Positions 11,001 to 22,248 of a stretch of 64,000 nucleotides of DNA are shown one piece after another. Source of the stretch: Haemonchus contortus (taxonomy: Eukaryota > Nematoda > Chromadorea > Rhabditida > Trichostrongylidae); assembly GCA_000469685.2 (NCBI GenBank), contig LS997564.1, positions 14,984,091-15,048,090 on the forward strand, written 5' to 3'. Position numbers and translations under genes: made by a program. Every line of letters begins with the position of its first letter. Within the stretch, counting starts at the first letter, position 1. The notes beneath the pieces were generated by a model, which worked only from the letters and a program-made list of their open reading frames with translations, was not told the DNA's origin and did not search any database.

Positions 11001-14000
11001 AAGTATGCCTGTAAAAACGGTCAAATCGATCGACACTTGATACAACTTAAACAGCATTTTTCAGCAGCTATATAGATCACAAAAACAAGCTGGATCTCGA
11101 AATAGCCTCCCTTTGCGCGAATACGGGTTGAAAGTCTCCTTGAAAACGCGGAGGCGACGGGTAGTCTTGTCGAAATCCTCCCATGCTTTCACGAGGGTTG
11201 CGTGTAGTACATCCAATCTTCTATGCGAGTAGAGCAGGCTTTCGCTTTTCCGGCTTTCCCAACTGACCACACGGAGAAGTTCAATGGATTTAGGTCTGAG
11301 CTGTTTGGGGGTCAATCGCTCGGAGATGAAGTCTAGGAAGTGCGTTACGCACAGTCCTGCACCACCTTGGACCTGTGTGCTGGAGCTGAGTCCTAATGAT
11401 AAGTCCGTGTCCGGTTGCCTTCATCGTCACCATTTTGTGAAATGGCATATTTAAGAACGGCCAGTTCATGGTGTGTATAGGAGAAGACTTGCAGTAGATA
11501 GAGGCACAGATCCTGTCGAGATCGAATACCTCACTTCTTATGGAGGACCTGGAACGGAATTTTGCCAAATCTGTTGCCGCACCCTGTACAAAGCGATCAA
11601 TTTTCATAAAGCTGATACACTTGGGGTTTCCGAACCAGATCCAACTGGGCCATTAGCAAATTAATCTTGGAGCGGTTAATGAAGCTATTCCAGAATCAAA
11701 TGCTTTGCTAAGAAAGTCAAAATTTTCCAGGGAGAGCTATACTACGAAGCGCACAACACATCTACGGTTCGTATAAATTCTAGCTTTTCTTCTACTGTTC
11801 GTACTGTCCTTGTGCCTTATGTGCTGAGTTTGGTTAAGAACTTTCGCTTCGCCGTATAGACATCAAATTCTTTTTCGCTTTTCGAACTAAGTTGGCATTG
11901 GCACGATGTAGGATTCTGAGCACCTTGCACTAGCACCTCTCTCATAACTCAGAAATCGCTTTTTGAAACTAATTTCCTGTTTTTGAACTGTACTAAATTG
12001 CCTTTCATGTAGCGCTTTTTGGATGTAATTTCGTGACCATTTCTTGATTTTAAGGCTACACTATTGCTTATGCTGTCGTAGTGCATTTGTAATGTCTAAT
12101 GTACCGTGGATTCATAGCGCGTTCTCATTTGGTTGATCGCAGTAGATCCGCTTGCTTTTGTTACTATTTGTGAAATTGTGAGAAAAATTCAACCAGCCTA
12201 GTAGCACAGTTACGATTCTACCAGAGCTCGACTGAACTGCTTTCCTACGCCTACTAATTTCGCCAATTTTACCTTCTACGAATGGAGTTGATGTAATATT
12301 AACTCAGTAACGCTAACTATTAACCTCCTCAACCTTTTCTCCTTCTCTGCTGATTCCCACTGCAAGACCGATTCAATTGCTCATCCAACTCGTGATACAT
12401 CCACAAGTTGATCACTCAGTCCAAGATGTAAAACCGACGGAAACAGGGCAGAAATCTTCAATGTATCCTAATGACACAACGAGTTGTGATCAAATCCCGA
12501 TTTTTGTAACACATTCAATTCTAACCTCAACTAAATATACCCATATTCTAGAATTTCTGTTTCCTTGATGTTTTAAGAGACGAGCCTCCTGTGGTTAGAA
12601 CTTGTATTATCTATCTCCCACTTATTTAGCTCAGAGTTTAAATATTGTAGTAGTCTAGGACATTCTACATTCTGGAAAATGTTCGAGTTGCTACTGGGGG
12701 CACAGTAAACATGGAATTCAGTGCTCATGTGCGAAGGCACACGTAGCTGAATAGGTAGCGAGGGATATCAGCTCCTTCTCAGCCCGATGCCCCGAGATGC
12801 GCAAGTCTGTAGAGATGTAAAGGTTCAGAGGCTTTTAGCGAAGAGTTACCAGGAGTTCAATTAATGTGCCGTGATGGAAAATGCAGGATAACGATAAAAA
12901 AGGGTGCTCCAAATGGAACGAGCCTCTGCATTCAACATCAGAAGCAATTGATTTAGGATTTGGTTGACAAAGAAGCGCTTTCTACAAAAACCCTCTCCTC
13001 TACGGAAATGCTTTTCGTTAAGTAATGTAATAGTACATAATTAAAGAGCCAGTATTGAAATGCTTACGTTCTGTCCCTTTCAATCCCACCTTGATTCCCC
13101 GATTTACCTGTTACAACTTTTCCTAAGTGGTTCCAGAGCGACATACATAGTGTAAAACCGTAGAAAGTGCTATTTCAGAGTCAGTTGATGGAGATTCCTG
13201 TGGATTGCGATTGTCGAACGATTCCGCTCATTCAACATCCTCGACTTGTTGCAGATGGTACACACACAATGTGGCCGGCACCGTTTGGAAAACCGAAAAA
13301 GGTAGGTGCCCAGGAAAGTACGCCAGCTTTCTGTAATAAGTCGGCCAAACTGGTAAAATGGCTGTATTGTCTTCTCGAAAAAGGGAAGAGATAATTTAAA
13401 AAAGTAACGAATAAGGGCAACTTGGTCGCATGTGAAGGTATTCGTGGGAAGGACGACCGTGCTGGAAATCCATTGTGCTTAAAGGAGCAATGGAAAAACG
13501 ACATACAGCAGTAGAGAGCCAGTGGACAATTCGGAATGACAGAATTGGCTGCGCAGTGTATTCTCCTTTCTCTAAAGGGAATGAAACTGCTGAATCCCTC
13601 CTCCGCCGCTTGCCATGGGATTTCGGGGAGAATTTCCGCCACCCGACTCTGCTTCCAGAGGCTGGAACGAAGACAGCTAAGGAAAAGAAAGCTGCATTTT
13701 CCGGTGAAAAAAATTCTGTGGTGCCATCTATCTTGCTGTTGAAGCGGATAAGGCTATAAATTTTGGGTTATGATGCGCTACATCAACGAAAAGGTGCTTA
13801 TAGGGATAGAATATTGGCTTAGGATTACACGCGGAATTGAAATTGAGCATCACTTCTTATTCGCCCCATAGCTTGCGAAATTCCATCTTTGAGTTTCCGT
13901 CTGCTGCTTGTTATTAGAGTTGCGACAAGCGGATTACTGTAATTGGAATACAGTATACTTTAGAGGCACGACAAGCTTCGACTGAGGCAGCATTTTCGTC

Positions 14001-14478
14001 GACCTGCCTCCAGGCATGGGCTACACAGCGGGGGCATCGCGTCGATGCTCGTCCATTTAATCTATTTTTCTTTTTGTGATGACATTCCAGCAACTCTCCA
14101 GTCCACTTCATAATGAGAATCGATTTGGCAAGAGATAACCACCCACCCCGAATTTCTGCTCAAAATGCTGCCCGATATCATCCATGCCTCTGCAACTCCC
14201 TGTTCTGAACCCCATATTAATCTTCATTTTCAGGCTTCCAAAACTTGTCGGAATGTGACGCCAGCAAAAATCGACAAGTGCAGTCGATACCTGTTTCCGT
14301 TGCTTTTCTCCGCCTTCAACGGTGAGTTGCCCTAGAACAACTGTATTTTGTGACTCCGCCCCTTTTAAAATGACTTTGTATGGTTTCAGTTGTCTACTGG
14401 ACGATTATGACGGTGTTGAGTTCAATAGCGGAAGATCTGAGTAAAGACGAATGGGTTCCGATTGTCATTGAAGACTGA
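5034..14478 (+). CDS. unc-49: unc-49 cassette B: GABA-gated chloride channel subunit, C-terminal half
   Basis: Encodes the last part of the ligand-binding domain and all four membrane segments of an ionotropic GABA receptor subunit, which acts at body muscle. Exons: 5034-5183 ([13 protein letters not shown]), 9001-9104 (TM1, ends VTISW), 9216-9311 (TM2, [18 protein letters not shown]), 9552-9607 ([14 protein letters not shown]), 9666-9831 (TM3 [17 protein letters not shown] plus basic loop), 13179-13301 (loop, [12 protein letters not shown]), 14234-14321 ([18 protein letters not shown]) and 14390-14478 ([11 protein letters not shown], acidic tail, stop TGA). All junctions have GT-AG ends and matching phases. 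The PAR motif before M2 marks an anion channel, and the 6' residue of M2 is threonine. No start codon, signal peptide or Cys-loop exon lies between cassette A and 5034, as expected if the N-terminal half is shared from upstream. The family is certain; assignment to unc-49 rests on the cassette layout and the features of cassette C. Confidence 0.9.
5444..5650 (-). repeat. Diverged SINE fragment
   Basis: Weak but colinear similarity to the SINE family: a tail like aaagcctttggcg, the central 'aatgcgtatgtggccaattg' and gtcgatgtattgaagctc. Lies in the first intron of unc-49 cassette B. Confidence 0.45.
6266..6791 (-). mobile_element. TA-flanked 526-bp inverted-repeat element, copy 1
   Basis: Terminal inverted repeats of about 30 bases begin CAGTAGCGCTCAAAAGTCTT and end with the complement AAGACTTTTGAGCGCTACTG. 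The element is bounded by TA on both sides (6264-6265, 6792-6793), the target-site signature of Tc1/mariner transposition. The interior is about the same length and sequence as the copy at 48,606-49,131, in opposite orientation. No transposase is recognisable, so it is a MITE or deletion derivative. It sits in the 3.8-kb intron between cassette B exons 1 and 2. Confidence 0.88.
7508..7815 (+). repeat. tRNA-derived SINE, most complete copy
   Basis: The 5' head looks like a decayed tRNA gene: an A-box-like TGGTGTAGTGGTAAGAGG at about 7,518 and a B-box-like GAGTTCAAATCTC at about 7,562, spaced as in a tRNA. It is followed by an unrelated body ('ctgggaggataaaaacactg', 'tgtacatcggctggccaccg', 'acgccactacgattgtgaat', catccctcagacgggatt) and a tail ending cctttatccttcac. 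RNA polymerase III transcription from the internal promoter is the usual mechanism for such elements. About eight copies or fragments occur in this window in both orientations. Confidence 0.8.
10317..10390 (+). other. Possible exon with acidic segment inside the cassette B intron
   Basis: After an acceptor-like aactaatcag the frame reads [19 protein letters not shown] and reaches a GTGAGT donor. It looks like coding text for a receptor cytoplasmic loop. However, cassette B exons before (ending 9831) and after (starting 13179) are both phase 0, and including this piece would leave one extra base and create a stop. It may be an alternative exon or chance. Confidence 0.25.
10714..10790. repeat. 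Imperfect hairpin
   Basis: The left arm gtttgtgagatagtgactac...gatctc pairs with the right arm gagatttgcagccactatctcacgaac across a loop of about 16 bases. The arms pair over about 24 bases with a few mismatches. It may be the core of an old MITE. It lies in the cassette B intron between TM3 and the next loop exon. Confidence 0.5.
10973..11620 (-). mobile_element. Mariner/Tc1-type transposase relic
   Basis: The - strand contains C-terminal transposase pieces in several frames: QDWC-like and DFISER-like text near 11,330, [15 protein letters not shown] near 11,290 (containing the last Asp of the catalytic triad and the SPDLNPxDF signature), then [18 protein letters not shown] near 11,170 and [13 protein letters not shown] text near 11,080. 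Frames are broken several times. A possible left terminal repeat starts agggtgcggcaaaagctctgg at about 10,973; no matching right end was found. It is a dead copy in an intron of unc-49 cassette B. Confidence 0.75.
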
Positions 14479-15263
14479 TCGTCACATCATGCCATTGATG
14501 CCGCGTCCATCCCCGTGTTGGCGCTATTGCGCCATGCCTCCTACCCCGTGACCACAAAAACCTGCCCAGAGAAATTTGACCACTATATTACATGACACAA
14601 CAGACACAAATGACCTGGTGCACCTCACTAATACCGATGATGTTTATGTGTGTATGTACCTACGCTTCGCGTAAGAACAGCGTTATCAAAATATAGCAAA
14701 ATAATCGATCGATCGATATCGATTGATCGCCAAAAACCACTAAAATTTGATTTAAACACAAAATTTTGCATGTGCATGTGAATTGGTAACACTGTTCGTG
14801 TGCGATCGAGTTGTAGAGTTTATGTTTATATTACATATTCTTCTCTTGAGCATAATCAATACGATATGTGATTATTGATCGGTTTATTGATTGCTTCATA
14901 CTCACCGCCGTCAGCCAGTCAGTCAGTCAGTCTCAATCGCTCGTGCTCCTCTTTAACCTCTGGGTGTGGTGGATCGATTGAGGTGCACCGTGCGCGCGTA
15001 TTGCTCAAAGTTGCCTTCCTGAGCAGCTCTTTTTCACTCTGCTCGTCAATTTCCAACATAGTCTTCCTTTCCATCATCCTGTCTTACTCGTTACTCATTT
15101 GCTGCTTGTTTTTACCTGATGTACATAATGTTTAAATCATTCTACTTTCAGAATTATTTAGGAAAAAAATATGTTGAATCATTGGGTATCGATTTATTGA
15201 GATCAAATTGAAAAGTGAAATAAATAAAATTCAAAAAAAAAGTTCGAAAACAAAAAAATTTAG
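14479..15263 (+). other. Gap between cassettes B and C, no coding exon
   Basis: No N-terminal ligand-binding exon, signal peptide or convincing start codon precedes cassette C. The stretch holds short simple repeats (a cagt run at about 14,910-14,930, gatcgatcgat near 14,705) and an A-rich run before 15,250. This supports cassette C being reached by splicing from exons upstream of B. Confidence 0.6.
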
Positions 15264-18116
15264 ATGGTTATTCCACGGCAGCCATTGAGTATCATTGGTG
15301 TGGAGCAGCAAATCCAAACTGTGAAACGGCAGTGGTCGCCGATGATGTCGAACTGCCTTCGTACCGATTTGCCAAGGTGTGCATCGACAGGACCATGGCC
15401 ACTACCGCTTCAGGTATGTAACTTCCACCGTAAAGCTGTTCTGAGTGTAATGATCCTAGCGGTGACCTTAAAGTTGTTCCGGGTGTTATGACATAGCGGT
15501 GACAGCTTCTTTTTCCAGCAGTGGTATGGCGCTCTTATGAATCGCTCAGAATATGCCATCGCTTACACCCATGAAATTCTCACCTTGCCTGTAAATATTT
15601 GGAGTTGTGATCCGTAGGGAGTAATATCCCGAAATAAAGTGAGGGATATCACCTTGCCTGCTTCCAAGTAGAACTACCATGGTTCTCGGTTCCTGGGACT
15701 TCGTTGCATATCGTGACAACATAGACCCCTCGATGGGTCCTTGAGCCTACAGATCACGCTGCGCTAACTGCCTGAAACGAAATTCAGGTAGTTGGCACAG
15801 TTGTATTCACTAATTTTCAAAAGACAAGCCATTTTGAAACTTTATGATCGGCGGCTGTTCCAAAGAAAGCTTTTTGATGGGTGTTTTTCTTATAAAGGTT
15901 GGGGGAACGGGCCCGCCCATAAATTTCCGTCTAGGCGGGAATAACTATCTCGAGAAGTTTCGGTGTAGAGATTTCCCTTTAACTGAGAGATGGAATAAAC
16001 CGATCGTTAATGGAAAGCCAGTAACATAGCTCAAAATCCGTATAATCAGGTCTTCCTTCAGGCTCGTATTCCCGACTCCTGCTGCTTTTCATTTTCGATC
16101 GAGAAAGTGGCTTCTATATGCTGCAGATCTTTGTACCGGCTGCGCTAGTCGTGGTTATTTCATGGGTAAGTATTTTTCGATTTCGCAGTGTGAAGTATTT
16201 TCATCTTTTAGCTTTCCCTAAGGGCAGAACTTGACTAGCCTGTGCCTTATAAAACCCTTTAGTCTAAACTACTCAGCGTTTTGAAGGCACCTGAGTTCTC
16301 AGCACAAAATTGAAGGGAATTTGGAGTAGTGGGCGCGGAAAGGAATGAGTGTATCAACAAAGGTCGAAAGGTTACAATAGGGAAATTGAACACCTTCGAG
16401 GATTGCAGGAACAATATCCTTTGGGGATTGAGGGCGCTCCTAGGACCATTGAGCATCTTTACTGGTCTTCCTTGTCAAAATGGAAGGTATCACTGAAACG
16501 AAGTGCAATGCGTGATCCCACAAGCTTATATAGGGTCTTCTGGGCAATATAAACCATAGAAAAAATCCCGGGGAAAGTATAGTTGATGGGGAAGTTCCAT
16601 ATCTGTCGAGAACTCAGCGGATAACTTCAACGAGGTGGAAGGTTTTTGGAATAAGGCATGAAAAGTGACCAAAGAGTGCCGATCCCGATGAGATCCATCC
16701 GCCTCTACTACGGGCTGACGTCCCTGGGCATAGGATTGTTTAACAATGCTAAGTTACCCGCAGATTTTGACGACTTCTCAAAAGAATAGCAGCGGTTCAA
16801 TTTATTTCGATTGTCCCTCACCTTTTTGGGTTGACAAATCAGAGGTAAAATGGAACGTCAACAATTTCACCTGAACAACTGTCTTGCAGGTCTCCTTTTG
16901 GATTTCACGTGATTCGGCTCCATCCAGGACCATCATCGGTGTGATGACCGTCCTCACAGAGACACATCTGATGACTGGAACGAATCGGCGATTACCACCG
17001 GTGGCCTACGTGAAAGCTGTCGATGTCTACCTGGGTTTTTGCTATCTACTGGTTGTATTAGCACTGATCGAATATGCCTGTGTAGCCTATTCCAAGGTAG
17101 GTAGAAGTCAAATCAATTGCTCAGTACCGTTTCTATTGGCTGGGATTTCTCCGTGAATATCTAAAAATCTTTTTGTGGTCTTGACTGATACAGCTACTTC
17201 ATGGCCATTATTGCTACTGAATCGCTTCAGAAAAAGAACGATGATCGTCGTCGGCGAGAGAAGAAAAGCGAGCACAAACCTACGCCGCCAACTCCTGACT
17301 TATTGAACGGTTTGCTTATAAATTCTTTAAAATCGTCACAATTGCAACTGCTAAAGTACCCTGGGCTCTTTTCCCCACCTGGAAACGAACGGTACTCGTG
17401 AACAGAAGTTTCTCGTATAGATGCTCGTCTGGCTGAATGCACGTGCAACGCAGCGCCTACGTCAATCATTGCCGTCATCAAGCAGCCAAATCGCTTCTGT
17501 ATCCGCCATTCTCATATCGACATCGCCAGCCGAGTCGTCTTCCCGTGTACTGTACGTTCGTTTAAGTAGCTTTTCATGATATAACGATTTAAGTAATATA
17601 AAGCAAGACCACGCAATAGAGGAGAAGGGCAAGGACTGCAACTCGGTCTCCAGCTGGGCAGGTGGTCCCTATCTACGGGAGGTCCCGACTCATTCCCTCT
17701 CTCTCAAGCAGGCATCCGCCTCGAAGGGTTCCGTTCATACCTTAGCCTCGAGCTCTACCTTTTATGAGGGGATAAGTCAATAGCAGGGACATTTCTTGTC
17801 TCTTTGCTGAGTAACCATGTTCGTAAGGTTCGTATGGAAACATGTGGGGTAGCTTCTAACAGGGCAGACATTACTGCCCTCTGGGACCAACTGGTTAGCA
17901 GCTAACTTTATTTGTATTGCGACGAATCTTTGTCAAAAAATTCGTCCCCCCTTTTTCTCACAGTTTTGCTTTTTAGTTCTTCTGTGCCTGTTACTAGGTG
18001 CTTCTAAAGATGTGGTATTGCAGTTTCTCTTCTTCAACATGCTGTTCTGGGTGGTTCTATTGGCGAAAGCGAAACGCCTACCGTACTTCAGCACTGCGGC
18101 TGTACCCCGATGCTGA
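15264..18116 (+). CDS. unc-49: unc-49 cassette C: GABA receptor subunit with 6' Met in M2
   Basis: Exons: 15264-15413 (DGYSTAAIEYHWCGAANPNC), 16062-16165 (TM1, ends VVVISW), 16890-17096 (TM2 IIGVMTVLTETHLMTGTN, linker, TM3), 17231-17309 (very basic loop, KKNDDRRRREKKSEHK), 17421-about 17551 (loop to SHIDIASRVVFPCT) and 18024-18116 (FLFFNMLFWVVLLAKAKRLP, ends VPRC, stop TGA). The first two exons have exactly the lengths of their cassette B counterparts (150 and 104 nt) and the same phases, showing tandem duplication. TM2 and TM3 share one exon here but are split in B. The pre-M2 motif is PSR rather than PAR, and the 6' residue is methionine. In C. elegans UNC-49C, 6' Met is known to give picrotoxin resistance to heteromeric receptors. 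No N-terminal exons lie between B and C. The 17,551 donor could be six bases earlier. Confidence 0.9.
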
Positions 18117-20433
18117 AAACATCCATTTTGTTCAGCGGTCCTACTGTGGTGACTAGGTGATGACTGTTATCGCCCATGTATCTCCCAGATTTGCTCAATC
18201 CGTCAGTAGAATGCTCTCGTATCTACGTGTGTTCTTCTGTTTCTCTACTACTTTGCCGGTTGTTATATTGAAAAAATCAAAAGCATATTTGTTGACTTTC
18301 CCAGTAGGAATTCCTTTTTTCCTTTTCTCTGTTACGCGGGATCATTAAGTGGAAGTTGGGCTTTATCATATTTTAAAGGTGACTGCATGCTCTCAAAAAA
18401 AGTGCGCTGCCTGCAAGATGGGGCGGAGTTTCCCCGCGACCTTGTCATCTATAAACATGATCGTACATTTCAGCCAATAAATAGGTCATGGCAATAGATA
18501 GCTTTCGTCTTCTGAATAATTCCATGGGATTGCTAGAATTTAGAGAGAAGCAGTTACTGGTTACCTGTTTCAGATGACAACATAATTTATAATTATATCA
18601 TATCATTATATTTAAATTATAACGATTCGCTACATTTTATAGTCGTCTACTTCATCGTATAGTAGTGATGATAGTTGCCTAAAAGTAGTTTAACAGAATT
18701 GGATCCAAATTGCCATATCACTACGTCAGGTCTGTACTGCTTCTCAGAGTATAAAAGTCTAAAAATTACTAGAAAGGAGGCGGAAATTGACGCTTTTCCA
18801 GAGGATCCTGAAAGATAACAAGGGTAGCCATGCGACGAAATGGTTATCTGCTAAATCTGAGGCACTTACTATTATCTAGAAAACGACACAATTGGCAAGT
18901 AGGGGTGCCCATGCAGCTTATTTCAGACTTTCCAAACTGCAACTCCAACCATAACAACTCCCGCGCATGCGCGAAAAATCAATAAGCATACAGACGTAGA
19001 AAGTGTTTTTGGGAGACTTAATCCCCAGTTAGCTCCACTCCAATGAACGACATCACTGAACTAATACAGTACATTTCCGAATGCTCAGATGAAGTTCCAC
19101 AGACAGCGCCAAGTCTGAAATCCACTGTCTCGCCGTTTCGAGTAGGTCTGTACACAGATTTTTAGGCTTCTATTGTATCGTCTATTTGTCATCAACTGAG
19201 TAACCTTTTTTAATAAAGCGTTTTTCCATTGTTTTCTTGAAGCTTAAAACAAAGCAATGAAGTGGCATCTGTAATGGAGCTTCGGGTGCTCCGGTGTGTG
19301 TGAGTGCAACTGGTAGTCGAGCTAGAAGTTAAACTCACAATTTATTGGACGGCCGGTACAATAAGATAGCGGTAGGGTGCTGCGTCAGTGGCGAGAAGTT
19401 GTAGAAGTGCAATCCTCGTAATAGAAGAACCAACAAAGTGACAATTTTAATACTTATATAGGAGTACTGAGAGCGCCAAAAGTTTTGATCGGGGGAAGTA
19501 GATAGTTAAAAAATTGACCAGAAAGGTGATCACGAAAACAGCAATAGATGAAGGGGTAACATGTGTAGATCGATAGTTCGGACAACTGTTCTGGAGTCCA
19601 TCCTTTACGCGTCAACAAATTTTCACGTACAGAGTAATAGCAGCACGAATTCCATATGAGTGAGTATAGTTTTATAAAAATCATTTGCGGTTCATTGGAT
19701 GTAATACTTCCACCCTTTTCCTGCGCCATGTGCTCTGGTTCTGGATTCCCTCGACCTCAGTGTAGTCGTAAGTTCACTTTCCTATATTGCGTGTCATATA
19801 CATAGGTTCCCATGACCTAATCCCAGGCTAAAGTGTACGGGGGAACGTCTGTTCCGCGCGTCCTTCGAAAATAGGTCACCCGCACACTTGGGGCGCGGCG
19901 CGGCCTACTGAGGTCTCGAAATAACATTACAGTACCACTAAGCCTTATTTTCTCTTTCTGTGTATGAATTTTGTTTTTGTGAGACCAAAATTCTTTCAAA
20001 ACTCACGGTGATGCGAGGGTGTCTTGATAGTGCGGTGCTCTACATGTGTTTTGAAATGGGTATTCACGCCTGCAAGGTAGCAAAAATCTGCCCACCACCT
20101 TTATTTATCAGCATAGAGAAAGGCTTTCTATGGGGACATTTTGCAGATATAAGTGATGATAGTCGTCGGTGGATGAGAATCGGATTACCACCACCTTATG
20201 GAATCCCACCTTCACTGGTTGTCAACTAATACACAAGCGAGGTCCAACATCGGGAGTGCGACATTAGCTTGAGAAAAAAATCCAGTGGGAAAGACTGCTC
20301 TGCGGCATTCAATGGCGACCTACGGCGACCTATATATCTCACTCTGGATAGAGTCTGGTGAACTGAAGCCCTAGCGCTGTAAGCTATCCGGTAATGCTGT
20401 ACCGCCATGACAAAATATCAGCCGTTAGGTGAT
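18117..20433. other. Intergenic region between unc-49 and the LTR element
   Basis: Separates unc-49 (+) from psd-1 (-), so the two genes converge. No exon was recognised. There is an AT-rich, partly palindromic patch at about 18,575-18,625. A short run near 20,190 ('cttatggaatcccacctt') resembles one near 61,070 ('cttatgggacaccacctt'), suggesting an unnamed repeat. Confidence 0.5.
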
Positions 20434-20438
20434 TCGTC

Positions 20439-20655
20439 TGTCACGAACAGAAATTTTATTGAGATGAACACCTTCTAACAGTTTCGGAGCAATATATAAA
20501 CGATGCTGTAGGGAAGAATCTCATTATGATCGGTGATTAAGGCTAATATACAACAACATACGGCCCTATGTTTGGACTGTTGGCTCATTCATTAAACTGT
20601 GCTCCGTAGCTTTGACATTTTAGCAGGCAAAATATTCAAATTTTATGTCCTTCCA
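20439..20655 (-). repeat. 3' LTR of the LTR retroelement
   Basis: Begins TGTCACGAACAG on the + strand directly after the TCGTC target copy and ends around 'atgtccttcca'. It is colinear with 22,249-22,473 with scattered substitutions and a few small indels, indicating an old insertion. On the - strand it lies about 60 bases beyond the end of the envelope frame, the position expected for a 3' LTR. Confidence 0.8.
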
Positions 20656-20715
20656 CTTTCACCGCAAAAAAAAGATAAAAGTGAAACATAAAGATAAGAT
20701 GTGATATGTAATCAC

Positions 20716-21794
20716 TCAGTTTTTAATGAGAAAGATTTTTTCGATGGAGAAGGCTTTTGGCTCATGTTTCAGATACAACCTATAAAAGATGATCAGTATA
20801 CTGAATATGCATATCAATGCGATTATTATCTTGATCTCGGTAGAAAATTCGAAGATATTGGGGACAGCATTGAAAGTATTGTAGAAGAAAATCGATAAAG
20901 GATTAATATCAAAGCCACTATTATGAGTGGTGGAATTAGATAGCGAAATAATGTCTGAGAAGAACACGATGAATGCAAAAGTTCCTTGAGGTGTTGCTAA
21001 TGAAATTCCTCCGGGGCATCGGATCGTACAATTGATATTGATACTTGATGTACTGAAGTGGAAAGTGACTGCGGATTCGTGTCCATCTGGAGTGCATATC
21101 ACTAATTGGATAGTATTTTCACACTGAACTTGTGCAATTTCTTTGCTAGCTGAAGACTTGCAGGAAACTTTCTTTGTCGCTCCTTGTGTGCATGAGTAAC
21201 ATCCAAATAGTTCTTCCATTTCTACTAGACAGGAGTTGTTGTTTCTATTCGCAGCCATTGCGAGTCCTTGCGCTGATATTTGTATGATCAGCGCGCAGCC
21301 TATGGTGGTTTTCGCTTTGATAACTGATCTTTTTTCGTTTACTATAGCAACTTGGCTTGTCGTAACAGGACGCCTTCATTCTGTAGGAATGGCGAAATTG
21401 TTCCGTTTGAGCACATGCATTTCACTGAGTAGATTGTGGTGCGCAGGAGGATGCGTGTTTGGCGAGTGAGCAGTTGGAAAACAGTTTTGCCTCATCTCTG
21501 CTTTTGCATTGAACTTGCCCCGGTGAACGTGCCACGAGTTGGCCTTGTGATGAGGGCTCGATTGTTGCTACTGTATTGTCGGTGATGGAGTTGCTTGAAA
21601 GTATCGGTAGGGCTGGAGTGCTTGTGCTCATCGAGGTGATTTGCACGTTGTTCCATCGTAGAGGGAGTCCTGGTCGGTGACTGAAGAAACGTGCACGTTA
21701 TTGTGTCCTTTCCCCTCGCGCTTTAGGTTCTGGCACTGGTGAGCAAGCCAGAGTAGTTCCAACAAGGACGAAAGCAAAAAGCAGACGTTCCATG
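20716..21794 (-). pseudogene. Envelope-like glycoprotein remnant (phlebovirus G2-like)
   Basis: Endogenous retroelement envelope relic, not an active gene. It begins at 21,794 with a signal-peptide-like MERLLFAFVLVGTTLACSP. The clearest part is an open 180-residue stretch, 21,258-20,716, with cysteine spacing as in the phlebovirus-type fusion glycoprotein C-terminal domain (GCYSCTQGA; CTIRCPGG), then a membrane segment IIIALICIFSILIIFY and a short basic tail. An in-frame TGA lies near 21,380, at least one frameshift lies near 21,400-21,430, and the signal peptide frame closes after about 30 residues. The relation to nematode Cer-type retroelement envelopes is inferred from pattern, not a database search. 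Confidence 0.72.
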
Positions 21795-21829
21795 TTGAAG
21801 GTCTGATGAGAATGTGAACTAAAACAGCC

Positions 21830-22123
21830 TCTTTGAGAATATCTCGGACGTCTCCATATTTGCTGACGTAATTTTGTAGTATTCCTTCTTCATCTGGATT
21901 AGGATATATGAGGATTTGCCATTGTTTCCACAGTCGTTAGAGTCGAGAATATGCGCGGTAGATAGAGTCGGGAGTGGACGCGTGACGCTCATATTCGTTT
22001 AGAAGGTCGTCGTCAGAGAGTTGCGAGATTTGCGATTTGTGGACGTGTTCACGTTCGGCTTCCGAGTGCTGTGCGAAATTGTCGCATCGTGGTTCCAATC
22101 TGTTGGCGAATAGTACCGGACAT
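21830..22123 (-). pseudogene. gag-like N-terminal remnant
   Basis: Starts at ATG 22,123 (MSGTIRQQIGTTMRQFRTA) and is interrupted by a stop after 24 residues. The text continues in another frame with LSDDDLLNEYERHAS and then hits further stops. Its position right after the 5' LTR and primer-like site, and its basic then acidic composition, suggest the start of a BEL/Pao-type gag. Instead of continuing into gag-pol it joins the envelope signal peptide at 21,794. Confidence 0.55.
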
Positions 22124-22248
22124 TTTGGAAGATTTGTGGTTGAATTGAGACGACGTTGATTCGTGCCGGTTGCTGACGGACGATGGCTTCTGATTTAGGT
22201 TGTCGACGCTGGATGTCTTCTATGCCGTAGTCGCCATATTACGAACCG

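Noticed and set aside
13232..13642. 136-residue - strand open frame
   Set aside because: It overlaps the unc-49 cassette B loop exon on the opposite strand and has no recognisable domain.
18575..18625. AT-rich palindromic patch as an origin or hairpin gene
   Set aside because: Short AT-rich pairing is common in this DNA and no other support was found.
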